This document shows positions 6,601 through 12,798 of a DNA stretch of 25,859 nt, piece after piece. A program made the translations under genes and the position numbers. The DNA comes from Myxococcota bacterium (GTDB taxonomy: Bacteria > Myxococcota_C > UBA6777). The notes beneath the pieces were generated by a model. The model saw only the letters and a program-made list of their open reading frames with translations. It searched no databases and had not been told where the DNA came from. The stretch covers positions 1-25,859 of the forward strand of contig JAKLKB010000096.1 of NCBI GenBank assembly GCA_023150835.1, in the 5' to 3' direction. Every line of letters begins with the position of its first letter. Position 1 is the first letter of the stretch.

Positions 6601-6878
6601 CCAAGTATCGAGGGAATCATAAAGAGACCTCTTCGGAACGTGATATCGAAACCTTTGCGACAGTTGCGACAGTTGCGACAGAACATCCGATACTTCCCGC
6701 AAGTCCTTCTGCTACAAGCCTTTTCTTGCGCTCAGAAAGAGAGCGTGGGGTTGCGACAGAGCTTGCGACGGTCGCGACAGAGCTTGCGACGGTCGCGACA
6801 GAGCTTGCGACAGCGTTTGCGGATGAGGTGTGGGAAATCGAAAGCTCCATCGATGACGGGAGGTGGGGTCGTGGCTAA
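3672..6878 (+). CDS. Replication primase: CHC2 zinc finger, TOPRIM and DUF3987-type region, repeat-coded tail
   Basis: This protein would prime and drive replication of the element. ATG 3672 is preceded by AAGGA. Residues 30-80 carry a CHC2-type zinc finger (Cys38, His41, Cys62, Cys66). Residues 170-265 carry a TOPRIM domain with VVEGEK (Glu177) and PDAD (Asp220, Asp222). Residues about 310-770 resemble the DUF3987 replication region, including LLNDEGGTFLGG, then LHLQIQPKASADLLADG and LTDLGFSARCLV. From about residue 785 to 1050 the protein becomes low complexity, with VA-x-VA and VATVAT repeats encoded by ordered GTCGCA and TTGCGAC repeats. The domain order is typical of phage and plasmid primases. 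The tail could bind DNA, or exist only because the DNA repeats lie there. The next gene overlaps its stop. Confidence 0.9.
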   Translation: MTPKQGQPARKHTNISTILSRLESVKPTQKHGQWEAKCPSHDDKHRSLSIGTSTDGNILLFCHAGCSFEDILSDLHLPNAPSSPHDRPIKQPEGKAFSTANEAIQHYPWGKPSGTWIYMREGQPACVVCRWEGRDDNKIIRPVSKIGDLWYQAQLEGPRPLYQNEVLPPNGPIYVVEGEKKCVANTQQGLFSVTSAGGANAARLTDWTPLQGRDIVILPDADVSGQKYAQEVTEILKGVGVRTIKIVELPDLEKGEDVYDWYHRLGRTSEQIKQLVAATPFVFEDTAGLSGSADKGAFENFKRWPELYRIAQGLPMDPLPIVPERPKAGEFPQISLHPVIEAIHEITRAPYVLCAQSVLAATAVATQHIADISIPGLGGPETSSQPTSCFFVSVAQSGERKTAIDRLATLGIHEYQQQLKANYKQELLDYNDALWRWQTSEKERLRNESGPPTEPPKPPKQPILQVKEPTQEGLFRILKVGQLAQGLLNDEGGTFLGGFSMSKEQRMRTVSTLNKLWDGGDLDRPRAADYEVLSGRRLSLHLQIQPKASADLLADGMLTDLGFSARCLVADPESTIGTRFLRPTPEVAHRWVRWFADRLKVSLQHKATLDEDGDLRPPTLQLEGEALRLWGAFHDEIEAMMPKHREIMGWLGKAPQHALRLAALLTVFQDPRATHLPAAAIEEGIALVRFYLSEQLRANAARPTEQEELADLLLRWLHEKWGEQKISARDICRKGPTKLRKTAVAKHTIMLLVERGYLQPLSGSHLIQGEKRNQCFAITDGFSGGVAPVANGAASVAEGVANRVAEGVAKRPIEKHQEKQENSGRVASVAGVATHSGLSGMDGSYTTSLQPSVRGVATHREPSGLEAAMGGVAAPVTIVANSVAMFPSEKVQQKQTDREGVAGVATVATHGATSESRDPLLSLATGSVGSVASSVANRVAKVMMQKTHSLQGEAGSVASVAGVAQLSETTGSVAFQSKYRGNHKETSSERDIETFATVATVATEHPILPASPSATSLFLRSERERGVATELATVATELATVATELATAFADEVWEIESSIDDGRWGRG
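6036..6563 (+). repeat. Ordered GTCGCA repeat array, plus orientation
   Basis: Seventeen exact GTCGCA copies and four GTCGCG copies occur, all in the same codon register (Val-Ala). Three modules recur: a close group, exactly 54 nt, then three copies spaced 9 nt apart. The groups end at 6093, 6318 and 6486; the triplets start at 6147, 6372 and 6540. The next copy after the first two triplets starts exactly 72 nt on. The regular pattern is iteron-like. Confidence 0.85.
6655..6811 (-). repeat. Inverted arm of the GTCGCA array (TTGCGAC on plus strand)
   Basis: Seven TTGCGAC and two TCGCGAC copies occur at 6655, 6664, 6673, 6751, 6763, 6772, 6784, 6793 and 6805. They are the reverse complement of the left arm's GTCGCAA and are read in frame as Ala-Thr. 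The polarity switch lies between 6563 and 6655. Confidence 0.85.
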
Positions 6879-7293
6879 ACGGTATCTCAAAGGGCTGCAC
6901 TTGACCGCTGCGGATCTCGCATCGGGGATCAAGGCGGCAAGTCGTCGCCCCTCTCCAGAGTCGGCGGCATTTCTCAAGGTTCTCGAAACGGCGTCGGGTG
7001 TTTGTGGTGAAACGGCGTTGTTGAACAGGTTGAGGGAGGGATGGCGGCCAAGCCTCGATAACCTCCTTGATGCGGGCCTCGATGCTTTGGCTTTGCGTTG
7101 GATGCCTGAAGGAGCCATCGAGATCAAGATCGACGGTCGGAGTGTGAGGATCAGCAGTCATCGTTTTGTCGATGTCATGCACCAGATCGCCGAATTACCT
7201 GCGCACGAACGCCAAGAGTGGTTGGTGGAATTCGTGCGCGTGCAGTCCCTTCTACCCGGATGTATACGTCGACTACAAAGAGTATCTATTTGA
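6871..7293 (+). CDS. Unrecognised 140-aa protein coupled to the primase
   Basis: GTG 6871 is chosen because GGGAGG lies 7 nt upstream and the codon overlaps the primase stop by 8 nt; an in-frame ATG at 6853 would place that ribosome site inside the gene. I do not recognise the family. The protein begins AKRYLKGLHLTAADLASG, is mostly helical with a short beta pair (GAIEIKIDGRSVRISSH, about residues 85-105), and ends in a basic segment. Close coupling suggests a replication accessory such as an origin-binding or loading factor, but this is only context. It is the last gene of the rightward replication operon before an AT-rich gap. Confidence 0.65.
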   Translation: MAKRYLKGLHLTAADLASGIKAASRRPSPESAAFLKVLETASGVCGETALLNRLREGWRPSLDNLLDAGLDALALRWMPEGAIEIKIDGRSVRISSHRFVDVMHQIAELPAHERQEWLVEFVRVQSLLPGCIRRLQRVSI

Positions 7294-7418
7294 TTGGTTT
7301 ATATTATTTATATAGAGAACATATTTACATGAACAAATAGCCAGTATTCTACGCAGAAACAACACAATCGACTTGCGTCCGCTCATCCGCAGATTGCAGC
7401 AAGCGAATTTCCAGATCT
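7294..7418. other. AT-rich gap between replication genes and next gene
   Basis: The first 50 nt or so are markedly AT rich (TTTATATTATTTATATAG). They are unlike the GC-richer flanks and could be an easily melted segment or terminator-associated DNA. No gene is seen. The GTCGCA array lies about 480 bp upstream. Confidence 0.4.
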
Positions 7419-7679
7419 CTATCGCCCATGACGAAGTACCGTCTGTCCCAAAGAGGATGCGATCACTCGGCGGTTGTATTCCTTCACAGCATCGATCAGG
7501 TAGGGTGTGGGTTCTTCGTCGAACAAGTCTTGCACTTTTTGCACGTCTTCAATAGGAAGGCTCGCCGTTTCTTGTAAAGCGTCGATGTAAAACGCAAAGG
7601 TATCTTCTTTGACTGACTCAGCCTCGATTAATTCTGACACCTCTAGGCTTTTCTTGGCGTTTGGTGGCAAGAGTTCCAT
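7419..7679 (-). CDS. Small acidic protein of unknown function, 86 aa
   Basis: I do not recognise this. It is on the minus strand and convergent with the replication operon. The second ATG (7679) is preferred because GGAG lies 7 nt before it, whereas the first ATG (7685) has GGAG almost touching it. The protein is acidic and predicted helical: KKSLEVSELIEAESV, LPIEDVQKVQDLFDEEPTPY, then LIDAVKEYNRRVIAS. Size, acidity and isolation recall antitoxins and small adaptor proteins, but no partner toxin is adjacent. It separates the replication module from the defence operon and could be cargo. Confidence 0.5.
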   Translation of the reverse strand: MELLPPNAKKSLEVSELIEAESVKEDTFAFYIDALQETASLPIEDVQKVQDLFDEEPTPYLIDAVKEYNRRVIASSLGQTVLRHGR

Positions 7680-8014
7680 CCGCATACTCCATTATGGGTC
7701 AAATTGACAGCGTGGGGCGCAAGAAGCGAACCCGTCACAGAAGAAAAGAACGGCACCAAGCATGGGTTCACCTCGCGGGCCTCGCAAGTCCGTATAGCGC
7801 TAGACCACGTAGACTTGCAAGGGCTAAACGTTTTTTGACTCGCGCCCTCTCTCCTTGGAAGAAAAGGCTACGATCTCTCCCAAACAACCTTTCTCTTGCT
7901 CTGATTCACCGCCTTGACTTTGCACTTTGCTTGGGTATCCTCAAGCGATTGAATCGACGTGAAAGATCTGTTACCTCACGGAGCAGACCGCGCCAAGCGT
8001 GATGGAGGCGGTAC
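7680..8014. other. Gene-free region upstream of the defence operon
   Basis: No convincing gene is seen here. It holds a 7-bp inverted repeat (GCAAGTC 7783-7789 with GACTTGC 7811-7817), a promoter-like pair at 7914-7941 and the GGAGG ribosome site (8004-8008) of the helicase gene. Confidence 0.5.
7914..7941 (+). promoter_or_regulatory. Possible promoter of the helicase-Mod-Res operon
   Basis: TTGACT (7914-7919) and TATCCT (7936-7941) are separated by 16 nt. The leader to the start codon would be about 65 nt. No repressor site like O1-O5 is seen. Confidence 0.4.
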
Positions 8015-10927
8015 ATGACCATCGACACCGTTCAAAGTAAGGCCAATCCACAGCAGCTCGAAGCGATTCTCGCAACAGATGGCCCTGTTCTGATTATCGC
8101 AGGCCCCGGCTCTGGCAAAACATTTACACTTGTTGAGCGGATTGTTTACCTTATCACGCACAAAGGTGTTGCTCCTGAGTCATTGCTTGTTGTGACTTTT
8201 ACGGACAAGGCTGCTCGCGAACTTACGACACGCATCTCGAATCGACTGTCCGAGTTGGGTGTCCACTTCAACCTCAACGAGATGTACCTCGGAACCTTCC
8301 ACTCGATCTGTCTGCGCTTGCTCGAAGATTACCGCGAGTTCACGCGACTCAAGCGCAGCTTTACGCTGTTCGATGAGTTCGACCAACAGTACTTCCTTTA
8401 CCAGCACATCAAGGACTTCCGTTCGTTGCCCGATGCTCGACTTGTGATGGGTGAAGAGCAATCTGGCCGATGGACGCAATCAGAAAACCTCCTCAAATGG
8501 CTGAATAAGGTAAGAGAGGAAGCACTCAACCCCGATACGTTGGCGGCAGCCCCCGAAGCGGAGATCCGAGCGCTCTCCGCATGCTTCGCGAAATACCAAC
8601 AGATGCTGCTCGAACATAACTCGCTCGACTTTTCCGGCATCCAGTACGAAGCGCTGCAACTCTTAGAAAAGCATCCGCATGTGCTCGCGCAGCTACGCGA
8701 AAAGCTAACGTATCTGATGGTCGATGAGTACCAAGACACCAACACCATCCAAGAACGTATCCTTTTGTTGCTTGCAGGTGAGCGCCGAAATCTGTGTGTG
8801 GTGGGTGACGACGATCAAGGCTTGTATCGCTTTCGTGGAGCGACGATCCGTAACATTCTGGAATTTCCCTCCTTGTTTCCCGATACACCGTGTAAACGGG
8901 TCAAACTCACCGTCAATTATCGCTCACACCCAGATATCATCCGTTTCTACAACAAGTGGATGCGTGCGCAAGACTGGGGCGATGGGACGCAAGTGTTTCG
9001 TTTTGCCAAAGAGATCGTGCCGCGTCACGGTACATTTCCCGAAGTTCCCACGACGTTGCGTTTGGCCGCAAAAGACGAAAAGGACGAGACCACAAGTTGG
9101 CACGGTGAGGTACTCGCATTCCTTCATGGCTTACAAGCATCAGGGCGATTGGCTGACTGGAATCAGGTCGCTTTCCTCTTTCGTTCCGTGAAAAATGACA
9201 GGGTCGTCGCTCTTGCGCGTTTCCTCGAAGAGCAAGGCATCCCAGTGTTCTCACCCCGTTCCAATATGTTCTTTGATCGAGAAGAGATCCGCTTGATGAT
9301 CGGTGCCTTGATTTTCCTTTTCCCGCAATTCTCGGCGGTGCGGGTTTGGGCCGAAGGAGCAAAGTTAGCCGTCTGGGACTACTACGATCACCAGTGCTTC
9401 AAGCCTTTTACGGATGAACTGCGAAAGCCTGAAAACAAAGCGTTGTGGGACTGGGCGAGACCGCTGGCAAAACGCCACTTGGCGTTGACACAGAACACGG
9501 ACTATGCCTTCTCAGGCTTGTTTTACCAACTTCTCCAATTCCCTTTGTTCTCGCGATTTCTGACCGAAGAAGCCATCCTCGGCGTGGACAAAGGCCGCGC
9601 AGCACGCAATCTCGGTACTTTTTCCAAGCTGATCACCAAATTCGAATACTTGCACCACATCAGCGTCTTGAGTACCGAATACCTCGAAAAAAACATCCGC
9701 GATCTATTCAACCAATTTCTACGCTTCCTTGCGGACGGAGGGATCGGCGAATACGAAGACGAGGCCGAGTACGTCCCCAAAGGTTGCGTGTCTTTTCTCA
9801 CGATCCACCAATCCAAGGGGCTGGAATTTCCGATTGTGGTGTGTGGCTCGCTGGAGGCCGTACCACGCAAACAATACAGCGACTTGGACGTTTTGCTCGA
9901 AAACGGCGACTACCTCTCCAAAAAACGCTTTGAGCCATTGGATGACATCAAGTTCTTTGATTTCTGGCGATTGTTTTATACAGCCTTTTCTCGTGCACAA
10001 AACCTGTTGGTCTTGGCTGCTCAGGAACGACAAGGACACGGAAAGTCGCCCTCCAAGTATTTCGAGCCGTTGTTTTACGAGCTACCCAGTTGGCGCGACT
10101 TGGATCTCTCGGTGCTGACTTTCGAGGCGATCAAGCAGATGAACCTAAAGCGCGAATACTCGTTCACTTCGCACATCACGGTGTTTGAGAACTGTGCGGA
10201 ACAGTACCGCTTTTTCAAAGAGTTGGAATTTACTCCCATCCGCGAAAGCCCGATGTTGTTTGGAACTTTGGTACACCAAACCATCGAGGACATCCACAAG
10301 GCCGTTTTGCGCGGTGAAGAATCCACCGTAGACACCGACGCAATCAACGTCTGGTTCTCAGCCAACTACGCGATGCTTTCCAAAAAAGAACGTGTGTACC
10401 TCGCTCCAAGCTCGCAAAAGGCGGCGCTTGAGCATGTTCTGCGCTACTACAAGCGCGAAAACGGCAATTGGGAACGCATCAAGGAAGCCGAAGTCGAGAT
10501 ATCGTTGGTCAAAGAGCAATACATCTTGAGAGGAAACGTCGACTTGATCCGTGGTGAGCATGGAACGGTTGAGATCGTCGACTTTAAGTCGGAGAAAAAA
10601 CCCGACATGGACAAAGATCGAGAGCGTCTCAAGCAGTACCAACACCAACTGGAAGTGTACGCCCACCTTGTTGAACAACGCACAGGCCAAAAGGTCAGCC
10701 GAATGCACCTGTACTACACGGGCGAAGACAGCGGCAATCCCTATGTTTCGTTCACGAAAGACGACCGTTCTATCGGCAAAACCATCGCACGATTCGATGA
10801 TATCGTGGCGCGTATCGAGCATCAGGACTACCAGATCGCCGCACGACCAGCCAAATTGTGCACCAACTGCGATATGCGTGCGTATTGTGATTCCAAAAAT
10901 TGGAAATTTAGGAAAAAGAATCCATGA
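8015..10927 (+). CDS. SF1 UvrD/AddA-like helicase with C-terminal RecB-family Fe-S nuclease domain
   Basis: This is an ATP-dependent DNA translocase fused to a nuclease. Helicase motifs in order: Walker A AGPGSGKT (residues 29-36), motif Ia TFTDKAARELTTR, motif II VDEYQDT (Asp237, Glu238), motif III GDDDQGLYRFRGA, motif IV NYRSHPDI, motif V TIHQSKGLEFPIVV and motif VI FYTAFSRAQN near 655-665. The C-terminal domain shows PD-(D/E)XK signatures GNVDLI (Asp843), VDFKSEKK (Asp856, Lys858) and YQHQLEVY. It also has the Fe-S cysteine set of AddB/Cas4-like nucleases: Cys727 in NCAEQYRF, then Cys949, Cys952 and Cys958. ATG 8015 follows GGAGG. The stop overlaps the methyltransferase start as ATGA. By context it is a component of a defence complex rather than housekeeping repair. 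Confidence 0.93.
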   Translation: MTIDTVQSKANPQQLEAILATDGPVLIIAGPGSGKTFTLVERIVYLITHKGVAPESLLVVTFTDKAARELTTRISNRLSELGVHFNLNEMYLGTFHSICLRLLEDYREFTRLKRSFTLFDEFDQQYFLYQHIKDFRSLPDARLVMGEEQSGRWTQSENLLKWLNKVREEALNPDTLAAAPEAEIRALSACFAKYQQMLLEHNSLDFSGIQYEALQLLEKHPHVLAQLREKLTYLMVDEYQDTNTIQERILLLLAGERRNLCVVGDDDQGLYRFRGATIRNILEFPSLFPDTPCKRVKLTVNYRSHPDIIRFYNKWMRAQDWGDGTQVFRFAKEIVPRHGTFPEVPTTLRLAAKDEKDETTSWHGEVLAFLHGLQASGRLADWNQVAFLFRSVKNDRVVALARFLEEQGIPVFSPRSNMFFDREEIRLMIGALIFLFPQFSAVRVWAEGAKLAVWDYYDHQCFKPFTDELRKPENKALWDWARPLAKRHLALTQNTDYAFSGLFYQLLQFPLFSRFLTEEAILGVDKGRAARNLGTFSKLITKFEYLHHISVLSTEYLEKNIRDLFNQFLRFLADGGIGEYEDEAEYVPKGCVSFLTIHQSKGLEFPIVVCGSLEAVPRKQYSDLDVLLENGDYLSKKRFEPLDDIKFFDFWRLFYTAFSRAQNLLVLAAQERQGHGKSPSKYFEPLFYELPSWRDLDLSVLTFEAIKQMNLKREYSFTSHITVFENCAEQYRFFKELEFTPIRESPMLFGTLVHQTIEDIHKAVLRGEESTVDTDAINVWFSANYAMLSKKERVYLAPSSQKAALEHVLRYYKRENGNWERIKEAEVEISLVKEQYILRGNVDLIRGEHGTVEIVDFKSEKKPDMDKDRERLKQYQHQLEVYAHLVEQRTGQKVSRMHLYYTGEDSGNPYVSFTKDDRSIGKTIARFDDIVARIEHQDYQIAARPAKLCTNCDMRAYCDSKNWKFRKKNP

Positions 10928-12798
10928 CAAAAACAACCGTCCCAAATCAGACCGCGCTACCACTCGCTGCACCGAACCAAGGCGCCACCAACGTCGAGAA
11001 GTTCGAATTCGAGCCGATCAAAGGCTATCCGATGCTGAATTGGCGCGGCAAACGTCCGTTCACTTCAACACAGTATTACCCAGCGCAACTAAAGGAAGTC
11101 CACGGCGAAGAAGTCGACGGCTGGCGCAACAAAATTTTCTGGGGCGACAACCTTCAAGTGATGAGCCATCTGCTTAAAGAATTTCGGGGAAAGGTTGATT
11201 TAATCTATATCGACCCTCCTTTCGATTCTAAAGCTGATTACAAAATGACAGTCACCACAAAAGGAAAATCAATATCTAATAATTGGTTATCCTTTGAAGA
11301 AAAACAGTACGGTGATATTTGGGTAAACGATGAATACTTACAATTCATGTTTGATCGTATTGTCATCGCACGAGAGCTTATTTCTTCTTCCGGTGCATTT
11401 TTTATGCATTGTGACTGGCATAAGTCTCATCATTTACGTTGCCTATTGGATGAAATCTTTGGTTTTTCAAATTTCAGAAACGAAATTATTTGGGCATATC
11501 CAGGTCGAGAAATGCATATAGAGAAAAAATATAACTCAAAACACGACACGATTCTATTCTATGCAAAATCAGAAAGTACTCGCGTGTATATGAAGCAAAT
11601 TGCCATTACATACGACCGCGAAGAGAGGCTGAGAACTTTGCGAAGAAAAGTCCACCAAGATGTTGACGGGCGAGAATGGGTGTGGGAGACGCGTGGTCAA
11701 GCGACAGGACAAGAACCATACAAACGTTATATCGACGAAATTCTTGAAGATGGCAAAGCTATAAACGATTACTGGAACGACATTGAATATTCCGGGATAG
11801 ATGATTGTTGGGATGACATTCAATTTCTTCGCGGAAACGACCCAAAAAGAACTGGATACCCAACTCAAAAACCCGAGTCTCTTCTAGAGCGGATTGTAAA
11901 AGGGCATACACAGGAGGGAGGGCTAGTCTTCGATTGCTTTATGGGTTCGGGGACAACGCAGGCTGTTGCGATGAAGCTTGGGCGTCGCTTCATCGGAGCG
12001 GACATCAATTTGGGAGCGATCCAAACAACGACAAAACGACTCATCAGCGTTGGCGGCGAAATCACACAAAGATCGCTGGATAACCAGACCAAACACTTTA
12101 CAGGATTCGAGGTGTACAACGTCAACCACTACGACATCTTCCGCAACCCTGTTCAAGCCAAGGAGTTGCTGATCGAGGCATTGGAGGTGCAGACGCTGGA
12201 GTTCAGTACCGTGTTTGATGGCGAAAAGGACGGTCGCATGGTCAAGATCATGCCGATCAATCGGATCGCAACGCGGGCGGATTTGAACGAGTTAATTGCA
12301 GGCTTTGACTACAAAACATGGGAACAAAAGCAGATCGAAAGTCCAAATCGTTCCGTCGAAAAACTTACGCTTGTCTGTATGGGACACGAACCCGATCTGG
12401 CTGCCCAACTGGAATTGGCCGTCAAGCCGTTCAAGATCGACGTCGAAGTGGTGGATATCCTGCGGGACAAAGCTGATTTGGAATTCAAACGCGATTCCCA
12501 AGCCCAACTCGCCATCAAGGGAGGCAAGCTGATTATCGAGAAGTTCTACCCGATGAACCTCCTACAAAAACTCTCTCTTCAAAAAGAGGCGGTGGAGGAT
12601 TGGAAAGAGTTGGTCGAGTCTGTGCTGGTGGATTGGAATTACGATGGTGCGGTGCTTCAACCAGCAGAGTTGGACATTCCCGACAAAAACGAACTGGTCA
12701 AGGGCGAGTACAAGATACCAAAAGACGCGGGAACGATTCGCGTGAAGATCACAGACTTGCTCTCGGAGTCATGGGAAGGAAGCATCGACAATGGCTAA
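10924..12798 (+). CDS. mod: Beta-class DNA methyltransferase, type III Mod-like
   Basis: This is probably an adenine-N6 (or cytosine-N4) DNA methyltransferase that marks host DNA for the adjacent Res. Motif IV, DPPF, is at residues 97-100 and motif I, DCFMGSGTT, begins at residue 337. This order (IV before I) is that of beta-class and type III Mod enzymes. Between them lies the target-recognition region. Residues about 400-624 form an additional domain, possibly for Res docking. Bases from about 11165 to 11930 are clearly AT richer than both flanks, matching the recognition region and suggesting it was exchanged by recombination. The gene overlaps the helicase by 4 nt and Res by 8 nt. The exact target sequence cannot be read from the gene. 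Confidence 0.92.
   Translation: MTKTTVPNQTALPLAAPNQGATNVEKFEFEPIKGYPMLNWRGKRPFTSTQYYPAQLKEVHGEEVDGWRNKIFWGDNLQVMSHLLKEFRGKVDLIYIDPPFDSKADYKMTVTTKGKSISNNWLSFEEKQYGDIWVNDEYLQFMFDRIVIARELISSSGAFFMHCDWHKSHHLRCLLDEIFGFSNFRNEIIWAYPGREMHIEKKYNSKHDTILFYAKSESTRVYMKQIAITYDREERLRTLRRKVHQDVDGREWVWETRGQATGQEPYKRYIDEILEDGKAINDYWNDIEYSGIDDCWDDIQFLRGNDPKRTGYPTQKPESLLERIVKGHTQEGGLVFDCFMGSGTTQAVAMKLGRRFIGADINLGAIQTTTKRLISVGGEITQRSLDNQTKHFTGFEVYNVNHYDIFRNPVQAKELLIEALEVQTLEFSTVFDGEKDGRMVKIMPINRIATRADLNELIAGFDYKTWEQKQIESPNRSVEKLTLVCMGHEPDLAAQLELAVKPFKIDVEVVDILRDKADLEFKRDSQAQLAIKGGKLIIEKFYPMNLLQKLSLQKEAVEDWKELVESVLVDWNYDGAVLQPAELDIPDKNELVKGEYKIPKDAGTIRVKITDLLSESWEGSIDNG

Noticed and set aside
6004-6702. Several frames on both strands through the primase tail, giving Cys-Asp-Thr, Ser-Gln or Leu-Arg repeats
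   Set aside because: They are the same GTCGCA DNA repeats read in other registers. The primase frame is continuous from its domains.
7661-8002. 113-codon plus-strand frame before the helicase gene
   Set aside because: It is extremely Arg rich, has no ribosome site, and overlaps the start of the opposite 86-aa gene. It looks like promoter and leader DNA.
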